The notes: a model not told the origin generated them from the sequence alone. A stretch of DNA of 64,000 nt from Allocoprobacillus sp002160865 (GCF_042850985.1 NZ_AP031415.1:1178001-1242000); one strand, 5' to 3'. Positions 8,157-17,380 are shown, counted from the first letter of the stretch. Numbers and translations: made by a program.

Positions 8157-8184
8157 GAAAAGCTAACCCTGGGGTTAGCTTTTA
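8157..8184. terminator. Bidirectional terminator
   Basis: AAAAGCTAACCC / GGGTTAGCTTTT hairpin, 6 bases after the lectin-fold gene and overlapping the stop of the convergent PHP gene. Confidence 0.85.
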
Positions 8185-9012
8185 AAGTTCATGAAATATA
8201 GGTTGCATCTTATCAAAAGTACAATAATGTTGAAATCCTAATTTTTTAAGTTCTTCTTTGGCTTCTTCAATATAAGCACCGAGATGATCGGGTTGATGTG
8301 AATCACTACCGATTGTAATGATTTGACCACCCAATTCCTTATAAAGTTTTAAAATATCTCGAGAAGGTGTCATATCTTTTAAGCCATAACGATGATATGA
8401 AGTATTGATTTCAATGCCTTTACCATCTTTGATAACAATCTCTAAAATGTCTTTGACAATATCTTGAATATAAGCAAAATCAATAACACCATTTAAATCA
8501 TAACGTGTAATCAAATCCATGTGTCCTAAAACACTATAATCTTTATATGTTTTTACAACCTCAAGCATTTCCTGATAATAGCGCATATTATATTCAAGCT
8601 GTGTTTTGCCTTTTTGAAAATCCTGTGTCCAAAATTCTTGATCTTCTACCTGATGAATAGAAAGAATAATAAAATCAAAAGGATATTCATGAAATAATTT
8701 TTGATATTTTTCAATTGTATGTGTCTGAATACCAAATTCCAGTCCCATTTTCAATGTGATTTGATTTTTATATTTTTCTTTTAATTCAGCAATTTCTTTA
8801 GCGTATTCATGATAATTGACATTCGCAAAACACATACCATCTCTGGTTTGAAAAGCTCTGGGATCATCCCAATCATATTTAATTCCATAATCAACATGAT
8901 CAGTAAAACATATTTCAGATAACCCTTTCTTTATCCCATCTTTAACAACATCTTCCATAAGATATGTACTATCATCACTATAATCAGTATGTACATGGTA
9001 ATCACAAAGCAT
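8182..9012 (-). CDS. PHP-domain histidinol-phosphatase (HisJ/HisK family)
   Basis: A 276-residue metal-dependent phosphatase of the PHP superfamily. HxH motif DYHVHTDYSDD at the N-terminus, CFTDHVDYG (third/fourth metal ligands), SIHQVE, GHMDLITRYD and TIGSDSHQPDHLG at the end match the histidinol-phosphatase subfamily, which hydrolyses L-histidinol phosphate. No other his genes are near, so the enzyme may serve another phosphomonoester. RBS AAAGGGGGGG precedes the ATG. Confidence 0.85.
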   Translation of the reverse strand: MLCDYHVHTDYSDDSTYLMEDVVKDGIKKGLSEICFTDHVDYGIKYDWDDPRAFQTRDGMCFANVNYHEYAKEIAELKEKYKNQITLKMGLEFGIQTHTIEKYQKLFHEYPFDFIILSIHQVEDQEFWTQDFQKGKTQLEYNMRYYQEMLEVVKTYKDYSVLGHMDLITRYDLNGVIDFAYIQDIVKDILEIVIKDGKGIEINTSYHRYGLKDMTPSRDILKLYKELGGQIITIGSDSHQPDHLGAYIEEAKEELKKLGFQHYCTFDKMQPIFHEL

Positions 9013-9207
9013 AATATTCCCCCCCCTTTACATATAGTTTAACAAAAAAATATAAAGTTAAAAATGATTTTCTTTATATATTTGTAAATTTCATTTACAA
9101 ATGGTGAAACAAACAAAGACATTTTTTTAAATGAACTTTGAAACTCTTCAACAGATATTTTTTCTTTTTATGATTTTTGTTAGAGTATGGTTGCAGGAGG
9201 GAAATCT

Positions 9208-9648
9208 ATGGAAAGTATCAAAAGTATAAGACATGTCCGTTTATGGCAAATCTATCAAAATAGTTATTTAAGTTATTTTTTGATGTATAACTTTTATTAT
9301 TTATCTTGGGCATTATTTAGTGCCTTAATTTCTGTTTATTTAATGAATATGGGATTTAGAGCGAGTGATGTTTCACTTGTTGTATCTGCTTCATTTTTAA
9401 CTTCATTAATAACACAGCCTATAATTGGAAAATGGAATGATCAATATGATATGAAGGTTGTCAATACCATATTATTTGTGATTGCTATTATTGGAGCTAT
9501 TCTTTTTCAAGTTATCGCTGGATATTTGATAGATTTTTATTCTTGTGATATATTTTATTTGATTTTAGTTTTATTATCTATCGCTGGAATGGTGATTTGT
9601 CTTTTCTATCGTATTCCAAGTGGTCGAGATCAGCGTTTATTTGATTAG
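9208..9648 (+). pseudogene. MFS transporter with internal deletion
   Basis: The ORF encodes 146 residues that look like the two ends of a ~400-residue major facilitator protein. It opens with TM1-TM3 (YNFYYLSWALFSALISVYLM, the MGFRASDVSLV loop, PIIGKWNDQYDMK, the MFS motif A region), then jumps near residue 105 to the C-terminal pair VIAGYLIDFY...FYLILVLLSIAGMVICLFYR. The join is in frame, so a stable protein could be made, but the central eight helices are missing. ATG 9208 has AGGAGG upstream. It sits 10 bases ahead of the SDR gene. Judged non-functional as a transporter. Confidence 0.75.
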
Positions 9649-9658
9649 GAGGATGTTT

Positions 9659-10372
9659 ATGAAATTTCAAGATAAAGTTGTTGTTGTGACAGGTGGTGCA
9701 AAAGGCATTGGAAAATGTATTGGTGAAATGTTTCAAAAAGAAGGCGCTCATGTCTGTGTAATTGATGTTGAGGAAAATGATTACTTTCAAGGTGATCTAG
9801 CAAACCAGCATACTTTAGAACAGTTTCATCAAAAAGTTATTCAGGATTATGGACATATTGATTATATGATTCATAATGCGAAACCTCTTTTTAAAGGGGT
9901 TGATGAGTGTAGTTATGATGAATTTCAATATGCTATGTCAGTAGGTGTGACAGCTCCATTTTATTTAACACAGTTATTTAAAGATGATTTTAAAGAAGGA
10001 GGATGTATAGTAAATATTTCTTCTTCACGTGATCGTATGAGTCAGCCTCAAAGTGAAAGCTATAGTGCAGCTAAAGGAGGTATACGTGCTTTAACACATA
10101 GTTTGGCTATTTCTTTAGCAGGAAAAGTGAGAGTCAATTCTATTTCACCAGGTTGGATTCAAACTGAATCAGATCCAACGATTTATCAAGGAAGTGATAT
10201 GACACAACATCCTGTCAAGCGTATTGGTAAAGTAGAAGATATAGGACATATGGTTTTGTTTTTATGTAGTGATGAAGCAAGTTTTATAACAGGTGAAAAT
10301 ATTTGTATTGATGGTGGTATGACAAAACTAATGATTTATCATGGTGAACATGGTTGGCAATATCATAAATAA
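9659..10372 (+). CDS. Short-chain dehydrogenase/reductase
   Basis: A 237-residue NAD(P)-dependent SDR oxidoreductase. Cofactor loop TGGAKGIG (residues 9-16), catalytic Ser in NISSSRDR, YSAAK catalytic Tyr/Lys, and the SPGWIQTE segment are present. The usual NNAG is HNAK here, an uncommon variant. AGGAGG lies 6 bases ahead of ATG 9659. Co-directional with the gutted MFS gene just upstream and followed by a terminator. Substrate unknown. Confidence 0.9.
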   Translation: MKFQDKVVVVTGGAKGIGKCIGEMFQKEGAHVCVIDVEENDYFQGDLANQHTLEQFHQKVIQDYGHIDYMIHNAKPLFKGVDECSYDEFQYAMSVGVTAPFYLTQLFKDDFKEGGCIVNISSSRDRMSQPQSESYSAAKGGIRALTHSLAISLAGKVRVNSISPGWIQTESDPTIYQGSDMTQHPVKRIGKVEDIGHMVLFLCSDEASFITGENICIDGGMTKLMIYHGEHGWQYHK

Positions 10373-10402
10373 AAAACAGGCTAGAAATCAGCCTGTTTTT
10401 AA
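10373..10402 (+). terminator. Rho-independent terminator of SDR gene
   Basis: AAAAACAGGCT...AGCCTGTTTTT hairpin directly after the stop. Confidence 0.88.
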
Positions 10403-10540
10403 AATTCATCTACTTTGATAATATCAATTGTAGAAAAACGTCCTTTTTCAATCATCTGTGAAACACGTTTTTTTCTTTGAATATTTTGATCATAATGAAG
10501 TGTAAAAATATAATAGGAAGAGCATTGTTCCAAATATTAA
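10399..10540 (-). pseudogene. Unrecognised C-terminal gene remnant
   Basis: On the minus strand an open stretch of 45 codons, bounded upstream by an in-frame stop, reads ...CSSYYIFTLHYDQNIQRKKR then VSQMIEKGRFSTIDIIKVDEF-stop. It has a protein-like composition but no start or RBS. No family recognised. It ends at the SDR terminator, which would also have served it. From about 10540 to 10760 I see nothing coding. Confidence 0.4.
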
Positions 10541-10769
10541 TGATGACAAGAATAAAGCGGTTATGTAGATTAATATTTATGGCAGTATAAACTCACTTAT
10601 CTTAAAAAGAAAAATAGTGATTTTTTAAATATACGACATATTATGTGCAAATTCCTGTATAACCAAAGCGTTGTTACTAATCATAAATCATAAATAGAAG
10701 ATGTTTTGAGGATTGTTTGAATAAATTATCAGCTTTACAAGGAATAACATATTCTCTATAGTGTCAAGG

Positions 10770-10952
10770 GTATTAAGATATATTGATTCGTTGTATAATG
10801 ATGTGACAACCTTATCAAGCATGTCATATTATCCAATACATATTCAAATTACAGATTTATTTATAGCTTGTTACAGTGCAAAAGATGTATGGAAAAAAGT
10901 AAATTCATGTATTGGATGTGGACAATATGAAAGTGTTTGTCCACAACTATAG
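10770..10952 (+). pseudogene. Fragment ending in a damaged 4Fe-4S ferredoxin motif
   Basis: A short frame ends NSCIGCGQYESVCPQL-stop. CIGCGQCESVCPQ is the usual 4Fe-4S ligand loop; the third Cys is Tyr here. Such motifs close the ferredoxin-type tail of some aldo/keto reductases and DUF362 proteins. The preceding ~45 codons show no recognisable domain and there is no RBS. Likely a decayed gene end. Confidence 0.45.
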
Positions 10953-10996
10953 AATTTATTCTCTTATTAAAAAATAATTTTGATTGACTATCAGGC

Positions 10997-11822
10997 TCAG
11001 GGTGAAAAATACGATTCAGATAATTCCAAAATTCTGGATAATTTTTCTGAATCTATAGGAAATGATTTTGTAATGTATTTTGGAATCTTTTCCATTATAT
11101 GTGTACCTGTATATCTATGATTGAAGCGCCACTCCTGTTCATGCAGAAAAAGTGGCAACGAACTTTTTGTAACACTCTGATATATCCCAGCAATATTATT
11201 CTTGATATTTCCCGCAATGATATTTAGCCATTTGAGTCTGTGTTCTGTTTCGCTGTATGCTATTTTCTCGGATCTTAATGTCAATTCCTTTGATGAATCA
11301 GAAATATTGTTTTTTTCATCTATATTCAATACCCTTTTAGATTATACTTTTGCTCTCATATGAAAGAACTTATGAATAAAGTTTTTATTGTCTACCGGAA
11401 TGACTGAAAGCTTGATATATTTGGGATATTCATTTTCCTTGTCTGTTGATACTATCATGGATACTGACTGCTGTTCAGTAGCCATCCCTAGACTTTTCAT
11501 TTGTTTTGGCACCAATATAAATGGTATTTGCTTCATAGTACATGCTATCCAGTATCTTTTCACTGTTTGATAATGTCATGAGAATACGACATTTTCTGCA
11601 TAGCTTGAGTGCTGTCTTGTAGATGATATCCAATTGTGAAGTCATTTTTATTGCTGAATAGCCTTTGTTTGCAGAAAAGAATAAATATAAACCCAAGATG
11701 AGATTGAAAAGTGGCAGCTTGTTATCTTGAAAGATAGTCCCGGCAAAAAGATAATGCTGATGAACACACTTGACACATTCAAAAACATTTCTGTTTTCTA
11801 ATATTGAAGTAATTGCTAACAT
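10997..11822 (-). mobile_element. Broken IS1595-family transposase
   Basis: Three pieces on the minus strand together follow an ISXO2/IS1595-type transposase: FECVKCVHQHYLFAGTIFQD (zinc-ribbon end) with LILGLYLFFSANKGYSAIKM and a TALKLCRKCRILM segment (11475-11822); MATEQQSVSMIVSTDKENEY (11342-11510, other frame); and AETEHRLKWLN-like ETEHRLKWLNIIAGNIKNNI with HEQEWRFNHRY (10997-11329). A frameshift near 11490 and a TAA at 11342-11344 break it; the first zinc-ribbon cysteines are missing. No terminal inverted repeats could be settled by eye. Inactive. Confidence 0.8.
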
Positions 11823-11978
11823 AGCTTTAGGATTATGACTATATTTATTGATGATTTACATCATAGAATTTTTTGTTTACGTTTATTTACAGACATTATG
11901 ATTACCTCATAAGCTATTATATTAAAGACGAGAAAACAAAGATGCAATGCAACCAAGATTTAACTACGTTTTTTTGTG

Positions 11979-12010
11979 CTAAAATCATTTTTAAAATTTT
12001 TAAATGATTT
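11979..12010. repeat. Inverted repeat in the gap before the DUF362 gene
   Basis: AAAATCATTT and AAATGATTTT face each other across about 11 A/T bases. It could be an insertion-sequence end, a weak terminator or an operator. The rest of 11830-12115 shows no gene. Confidence 0.4.
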
Positions 12011-12115
12011 TATTAACTCTGCAACAAGTAGTCAAAAAGTAATAAAAAATAAGAATAAAACTTGATTTAAAGTTGACTTGAAGGTTTATAATATTCTTAG
12101 AAAGGGGGCTTACTT

Positions 12116-13117
12116 ATGGCAAGTCAAAAACCAGTTCCAGGAACAAATGGAAATCATTATGTGGCTTATGGTGAACGTACAGGAAAGGAATCTATTGTTT
12201 ATTTTACAAGAGATCTTTCAGCAGAAGGATTATCTAAAATTTATCAACGTATTCAAGGACATTTTAAAGAAAAGGTAGCTATTAAATTGCATACTGGAGA
12301 ACAACATGGTCCTAATATTATTCCTCGACCATGGGTAGAAAAACTTGTGAAAGAACAATTACCAGAGGCAACGATTGTCGAAACAAATACTTATTATGAG
12401 GGAGATCGTTATACAACGGATCAGCATCTTAAAACTTTGGAAGTCAATGGTTGGACGTTTTGTCCAGTAGATATTATGGATGCCAATGGCACAATTGATT
12501 TACCAGTCAAAGATGGCAAATGGTTTGATCATATGACAATGGGAAAAACACTTGTTGATTATGATTCAATGCTTGTTTTGACACATTTCAAAGGTCATTC
12601 TAAGGGAGGATTCGGTGGTTCCAATAAAAATATAGGTATTGGTTGTGCTGATGGACGCATTGGGAAAAAGATGATTCATACAACACCAGGTTCTGATGAT
12701 ATGTGGGATATTTCTAATGAGGAATTTATGGAACGTATGACAGAGTCTGCTAAAGCAGTTGTGGATTATTTTGGGGAACATATTGTTTATATCAATGTGA
12801 TGCGTAATATGTCTGTTTCTTGTGATTGTGAAGGAACAGCAGCTGCACCAGTTGTGACACCCAATATCGGTATTTTAGCTTCACTTGATATTTTAGCGAT
12901 TGATCAGGCATCTGTTGATTTGGTTTATGCTTTAAAAGAAGATCAACATCATGATTTGGTAGAAAGAATAGAATCACGACATGGTTTACGTCAGTTATCT
13001 TATATGAAAGAATTGCATATGGGAAATGATTTGTATCAGCTTATAGATATTGATCATGATGATCAATGCATTTCTTTAGAAGAAGCTGTTAAAGATGTTG
13101 TTCCATTTACAAAATAA
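12116..13117 (+). CDS. DUF362 domain-containing protein
   Basis: A 333-residue DUF362 protein. Typical features: EKVAIKLHTGEQHGPNIIPR near residue 50, TNTYYEGDRYTT, the FKGHSKGGFGGSNKNIGIGC loop (about 155-175), and CDCEG near 240. Many family members carry a C-terminal 2[4Fe-4S] ferredoxin domain; this one stops without it. AAAGGGGGC precedes the ATG. Monocistronic with its own terminator. Biochemical role of the family is not established; an iron-sulfur or metal-linked redox role is often proposed. Confidence 0.88.
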   Translation: MASQKPVPGTNGNHYVAYGERTGKESIVYFTRDLSAEGLSKIYQRIQGHFKEKVAIKLHTGEQHGPNIIPRPWVEKLVKEQLPEATIVETNTYYEGDRYTTDQHLKTLEVNGWTFCPVDIMDANGTIDLPVKDGKWFDHMTMGKTLVDYDSMLVLTHFKGHSKGGFGGSNKNIGIGCADGRIGKKMIHTTPGSDDMWDISNEEFMERMTESAKAVVDYFGEHIVYINVMRNMSVSCDCEGTAAAPVVTPNIGILASLDILAIDQASVDLVYALKEDQHHDLVERIESRHGLRQLSYMKELHMGNDLYQLIDIDHDDQCISLEEAVKDVVPFTK

Positions 13118-13147
13118 AGGTTCAAGGACATTCCTTGAGCCTTTTTA
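13118..13147. terminator. Bidirectional terminator
   Basis: AGGTTCAAGGA / TCCTTGAGCCT hairpin with T run between the convergent DUF362 and HAD genes. Confidence 0.85.
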
Positions 13148-13918
13148 CAAAAGTTGAAAATGTTTAAGACCATCTAAAATTCCATCTTCATTTACACTTT
13201 GACAAATATATCTGCCATGTTTTTTGACTTCTTCACTTCCATTGCCCATCACAATTGGATAACCAACAATATCTAGCATTTCTATATCGTTATGACCATC
13301 ACCAAAAGCCATCATTTCTTCCTTTTGGAAACCTAAATAATGTTGTAAGGCTTGAATTGCTGCTGCTTTGCCTCCTTTTTGAGGAACAATGTCATAAGCA
13401 TAATCATGCCATCTTGTGACTTTGATATGTTTTGTATTTTGTATGATCTCTTGGATTTCTTTTTCATCGACATATGGGTCAATTTGATAAATATTGTTGA
13501 TATTGATATCTTGGCAAATAGGGGGAATCATTGTAGAAATGGATGCTTGAGCATCTTTGACTCTTTGATTGACATGATTGATATACATGCGATTATTTTC
13601 AATAAATAAACAAGGATAATGTTTTTCTTTAACAACTTTCACGATTTCCTGCACATCCTGTGCGTCTATTTTTTGGTCGTAGATAACTTGATCATGAACA
13701 AGGCAATATCCACCATTTAATAATAAATAACCATCAAATTCAAATTGTTGATTGATTTTTAATTCTTCCAGTTCGAGCATATGTCTACCAGAGGCAATAA
13801 AGAGCTGAATCCCTTGATTCCTTAATTGTTGTAATCCCTGAATCACGTTTTCTTGAACCAAAGGTTTTTGTTTGGAAATCAAAGTTCCATCTATATCAAA
13901 AAAGATTGCTTTTATCAT
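13145..13918 (-). CDS. Cof-type HAD-IIB phosphatase
   Basis: A 257-residue HAD hydrolase acting on phosphorylated sugars or cofactors. Motif I FFDIDGTL (residues 6-13), motif II IASGRH, motif III Lys in VPQKGGKAAAI, motif IV FGDGHNDIEML. The C2-type cap lies between motifs II and III. RBS AAAGGAGTG precedes the ATG. One of three intact and one dead Cof-type paralogues in this window. Substrate not predictable from sequence. Confidence 0.93.
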   Translation of the reverse strand: MIKAIFFDIDGTLISKQKPLVQENVIQGLQQLRNQGIQLFIASGRHMLELEELKINQQFEFDGYLLLNGGYCLVHDQVIYDQKIDAQDVQEIVKVVKEKHYPCLFIENNRMYINHVNQRVKDAQASISTMIPPICQDININNIYQIDPYVDEKEIQEIIQNTKHIKVTRWHDYAYDIVPQKGGKAAAIQALQHYLGFQKEEMMAFGDGHNDIEMLDIVGYPIVMGNGSEEVKKHGRYICQSVNEDGILDGLKHFQLL

Positions 13919-13936
13919 TATATCTTCACTCCTTTT

Positions 13937-13973
13937 ATAAAAAGCCTATAGATTAACGATAAGCATCTATAGG
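13937..13973 (-). terminator. Terminator of the flavin-binding protein gene
   Basis: GCCTATAG (13944-13951) pairs with CTATAGGC (13966-13973); read on the minus strand a T run follows. Confidence 0.75.
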
Positions 13974-13981
13974 CAATATAT

Positions 13982-14491
13982 TTACTCTAATGTGACATGT
14001 TTTTTTGTCTTTTCTTCTGGATGAATATTATTTCTTCTTTTCCCAATCATATCTAAGACTTTTAATCTAAAGACTGTTGTTGCTTTCATCATATTTGTAT
14101 TGAATTGAAAATCTTCGTGATGATAATGTTTCATTAAAATCTTTAAAGCTTCATATTTATCATCTTCATCTACAAACTCAATTTCTCCATGTCCAATGAC
14201 ACTGGCATAACCCATTGTACAAGACATTCTTTCATCATAAAGAATGATATTGTGTTCACAATCCATTTCAAAAGTTGCCTTATTATTTTGTCTGATTAAA
14301 TCTAGCTTTGTCCCTTGATTGGCACTATGAAAATAAAGATATAACTGTCCATCTTCAATATTCACACCAAAATTCAATGGAACAATATAAGGATATTCCT
14401 GATCAAAGAAAGCCAAACGACATGTATCACATTTATTCATAATATCCATAATATCATGAAAATCTGTAATTTCTCTATCTTTTCTTCTCAT
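13982..14491 (-). CDS. Pyridoxamine 5'-phosphate oxidase-like flavin-binding protein (NimA-like)
   Basis: A 169-residue split-barrel protein of the pyridoxamine-phosphate-oxidase-like family that includes nitroimidazole reductases (Nim). MRRKDREITD at the N-terminus, CRLAFFDQEYPYIVPLNFGV, LYFHSANQGTKLDLIRQN and YASVIGHGEIEFV are typical, and bind FMN or a similar cofactor. The gene stands between a HAD gene and a GH1 gene with its own terminator. It may give basal nitroimidazole reduction, but that is inference. Confidence 0.85.
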   Translation of the reverse strand: MRRKDREITDFHDIMDIMNKCDTCRLAFFDQEYPYIVPLNFGVNIEDGQLYLYFHSANQGTKLDLIRQNNKATFEMDCEHNIILYDERMSCTMGYASVIGHGEIEFVDEDDKYEALKILMKHYHHEDFQFNTNMMKATTVFRLKVLDMIGKRRNNIHPEEKTKKHVTLE

Positions 14492-14557
14492 TGCATTAAC
14501 CTCACTTTTCTTTTATCTCTAGTATACAGGATATAATTATATGATTCAATCGGGATA

Positions 14558-15991
14558 TTATAATTCTTCACCATGAGAAGCAATCACTTTCTTATACCAG
14601 TCATAAGAATCTTTTTTGCTTCTTTCTAACGTTCCATGTCCTTCATTATCTCTATCGACATAGATAAATCCATAACGCTTCTTCATTTCTCCTGTTGTAA
14701 ATGATACACAGTCAATACATCCCCATGGTGTATATCCCATTAAATCAACACCATCTTCTTCAACTGCTTTCTTCATCTCCTGAATATGGGCTCTTAAATA
14801 ATCAATGCGATATGGATCATGACAGCTTCCATCCGCTTCTTTAACGTCGATTGCGCCAAATCCATTTTCTACAATAAATAATGGTTTTTCATATCTTTCA
14901 TAGAAAATATTCAAAGCATATCTTAACCCTTCTGGATCAATTGCCCATCCCCAGTCAGATACTTTGATATATGGGTTTTCTACACTGTATTCACTTGAAC
15001 CATCAGTTGCAGTAGAAACATCTTTATGTGCTGTAGAATCAACAGTATTTGTCATATAATAACTAAATCCAATATAATCCACTGTTCCTTCTGACAAGAT
15101 TTTTTTATCTTCTTCTGTTATATCAATATCAAATCCTTTTCTTTCAAACATCTTCAATGCATATGCTGGATAATGTCCTCTCACTTGTACATCACAGAAG
15201 AACCAGCGATCATGCATCATTTGTGTTGATAATACCATATCAGCAGGACGACAAGAATATGGATAAATAGGAACCATTGCTATCATATTTCCAATATGAA
15301 AATCAGGATTAATGGCTTTACCAGCTTTGACAGCTAATGCACTGGCTACAAGAGTATGATGTCCACAGATATACATTGCTTCTTCTGGATTGTCATAATC
15401 CCCAAAATGAACTCCACTGTTTGTCCATCCAAAGATATCATTCTTGTAATTCATCTGATTATTGATTTCATTGAAAGTCATCCAGTATTTCACTTTGTCT
15501 TTATATCTTTCAAAGCAGACTTTTGCAAACTTCACAAAGAAATCAATAGTCTTTCTGTTCATGAATCCACCATATTCTTTAGCTAAATGATAGGGTATTT
15601 CAAAATGAGATAATGTAATAACTGGTTCAATACCATATTTTAATAATTCATCAAACACATCATCATAGAACTGTAATCCTTCTTCATTGGGTTCATCTTC
15701 ATCACCTAATGGGAAGATTCGTGTCCAGGCAATAGATGTTCTAAAACATTTAAATCCCATTTCTTTAAACAATGCAATGTCTTCTTTATAACGATGATAA
15801 AAATCAATGGCTTCATGATTTGGATAAAATTCATTTTCATCAATGACAGGTGTAATCTTTCTTGGACTGGCATGGCTACCTACAGTCATAATATCTGATA
15901 CATTGATACCTTTGCCACCATCACGCCATCCACCTTCAACTTGATGGGCGGCAACTGCACCGCCCCATAAAAAATCCTTTTTTAAAGTCAT
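14558..15991 (-). CDS. GH1 6-phospho-beta-glucosidase
   Basis: A 477-residue glycoside hydrolase family 1 enzyme. Acid/base Glu in TFNEIN, nucleophile Glu in FIVENGFG, and the phosphate-site signature Ser...Lys-x-x-Tyr in DCVSFTTGEMKKRYGF that marks 6-phospho-beta-glucosidases. N-terminal FLWGGAVAAHQVEGG is canonical. AGGAGG lies 6-7 bases before the ATG. It lies 11 bases downstream of the SemiSWEET gene in the same operon. No PTS gene is visible here, which is odd for a phospho-glycosidase. Confidence 0.93.
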   Translation of the reverse strand: MTLKKDFLWGGAVAAHQVEGGWRDGGKGINVSDIMTVGSHASPRKITPVIDENEFYPNHEAIDFYHRYKEDIALFKEMGFKCFRTSIAWTRIFPLGDEDEPNEEGLQFYDDVFDELLKYGIEPVITLSHFEIPYHLAKEYGGFMNRKTIDFFVKFAKVCFERYKDKVKYWMTFNEINNQMNYKNDIFGWTNSGVHFGDYDNPEEAMYICGHHTLVASALAVKAGKAINPDFHIGNMIAMVPIYPYSCRPADMVLSTQMMHDRWFFCDVQVRGHYPAYALKMFERKGFDIDITEEDKKILSEGTVDYIGFSYYMTNTVDSTAHKDVSTATDGSSEYSVENPYIKVSDWGWAIDPEGLRYALNIFYERYEKPLFIVENGFGAIDVKEADGSCHDPYRIDYLRAHIQEMKKAVEEDGVDLMGYTPWGCIDCVSFTTGEMKKRYGFIYVDRDNEGHGTLERSKKDSYDWYKKVIASHGEEL

Positions 15992-16002
15992 TTTGTTTCC
16001 TC

Positions 16003-16245
16003 CTATTTATATATGATTTTATAAGTTAAGATGATAGAAGCAAATACAAAGGTAATCGTATTAGCTCCAATTAAGTTATAATCCTGAATATTCCATCCAT
16101 GAATAATCCATAGAAAAACACCAAACACAAACATCGTATACATGCCTAAAGAAATACTTGATGTATCTTTTGTTTTGATAACTTGATAAGCCTGTGGTAA
16201 AAATGATAATGTTGTAAGTATGGCAGCAATGGTTCCAATCATCAA
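16003..16245 (-). CDS. SemiSWEET-type sugar transporter
   Basis: An 80-residue protein with three transmembrane helices (about 3-20, 34-52, 59-77) and the PQ-loop motif FLPQAYQVIKTKDTSSIS, the signature of bacterial SemiSWEETs, which dimerise to pass small sugars down a gradient. AAAGGGGG precedes ATGATG. First gene of an operon with a GH1 enzyme, so an aglycone-bearing or simple sugar is the likely cargo. Promoter at 16291-16318. Confidence 0.9.
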   Translation of the reverse strand: MMIGTIAAILTTLSFLPQAYQVIKTKDTSSISLGMYTMFVFGVFLWIIHGWNIQDYNLIGANTITFVFASIILTYKIIYK

Positions 16246-16290
16246 TAATCCCCCTTTCTTGATAAGTCATCTTAAACTTTTAACATGATT

Positions 16291-16318
16291 ATCATAGCGT
16301 ATTTTTTGAGTATGACAA
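16291..16318 (-). promoter_or_regulatory. Promoter of SemiSWEET-GH1 operon
   Basis: On the minus strand TTGTCA (16313-16318), 16-base spacer, TATGAT (16291-16296), about 45 bases before the SemiSWEET start. Confidence 0.55.
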
Positions 16319-16390
16319 GGCTTTGAAAGTGTTATGCAATGATGTTACAAAAATAATGTAAAAAAGCATATTTGTCAGTTGCATTGCAAC

Positions 16391-16411
16391 AAAAAAGCAG
16401 TCAACGACTGC
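16391..16411 (-). terminator. Terminator of first rpiR gene
   Basis: On the minus strand GCAGTC-GTT-GACTGC followed by six T. The stem overlaps the last codons of the regulator gene. Confidence 0.8.
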
Positions 16412-17243
16412 CATCTTTACGCTCATATAATGTTCCATAGAGTTGATCAAGTTCTTTTGCTTGTTGGAGGTTTTCTGAAATCATAATACTATAAATTAAA
16501 TCAAAAATATATTTTAAAGAAATATAGAAAACCATATCTTTAAGATTTTCAAATTCATCATGAATGACACCGTATAATATTAGAGCTTGTTTTTTTGCTA
16601 GAGCATTCTCTTTGTGACTTGTAATAATAATCAAGGGGATTTTTCTTTTGATAAGAATATCAGAAATCTTTAAAAGATGTTGATCTTTTCCATTTTTACT
16701 AACCATAATAACAGTATGATTTATATCGACATTTAAACCTAACCATAATTGTTTATCTCTATTTTGATAAACAGTTGTGATTTTACCTATACTTAATAAT
16801 AAATGACTTATATATTCACTAATACAGGCATTGGTATCATTGGCAATAATATCAATATAAGAATTTTGTAAAAGCAATGACATGACTTTTTGAAGATTTT
16901 CTATTGATATGAAATCTTTTGTCTGATTAATGATTCCTGTTTCAATTTGGGCTAATTTATCTTTAATGGATTGAAAATTTTCGTGGGAAAGAATTTCCAT
17001 CTCTTTTAAATAATACTGGCTTAAAAATGATTCCAGATGAATTTTAAAATCATTATAGTTATCGAAACCAAGTTTTTTAATACATCTGATGACAGCTGTA
17101 GCACTTGTAAATGTTTTTTTAGCGAGTTGATGAGTAGATAAATGAATAACTTCATCACTATGATCAATGATGTATTGAATCAAGTAGAGATCATTATCAT
17201 TGAGTTTATAATCGTGTGCTATACGCTCTATTATTGTCTTCAT
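16401..17243 (-). CDS. RpiR/MurR family transcriptional regulator
   Basis: A 280-residue regulator: N-terminal HTH_6 domain (LSTHQLAKKTFTSATAVIRC then IKKLGFDNYNDFK) and a C-terminal SIS sugar-phosphate-binding domain that is diverged (IIANDTNACISEYISHLLLS, TVIMVSKNGKDQHLLKI). The usual GSG and SxSGxT loops are replaced by AND and SKNGK, so ligand recognition may differ. ATG 17243 is favoured because GAGAGGTG sits about 5 bases upstream; GTG 17252 would remove it. It lies upstream of the SemiSWEET-GH1 operon on the same strand and probably controls it. Confidence 0.87.
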   Translation of the reverse strand: MKTIIERIAHDYKLNDNDLYLIQYIIDHSDEVIHLSTHQLAKKTFTSATAVIRCIKKLGFDNYNDFKIHLESFLSQYYLKEMEILSHENFQSIKDKLAQIETGIINQTKDFISIENLQKVMSLLLQNSYIDIIANDTNACISEYISHLLLSIGKITTVYQNRDKQLWLGLNVDINHTVIMVSKNGKDQHLLKISDILIKRKIPLIIITSHKENALAKKQALILYGVIHDEFENLKDMVFYISLKYIFDLIYSIMISENLQQAKELDQLYGTLYERKDGSR

Positions 17244-17380
17244 GAAAGTCACCTCTCATTTATTATACTTAATTATTATACTTAATTTTCTTCAATGCGT
17301 CACGATAAATTCTCAAAGGAATTTTTTCAAAAATGGGAAATGAATATATTTTTGAATGAAGATGTGTTATGATAAAGATA

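Noticed and set aside
11388..11570. Plus-strand ORF over the transposase remnant
   Set aside because: Antisense to recognisable transposase sequence.
17269..17291. TATACTTAATTA tandem copy before rpiR
   Set aside because: Only two imperfect A/T-rich copies; no clear role as an operator.
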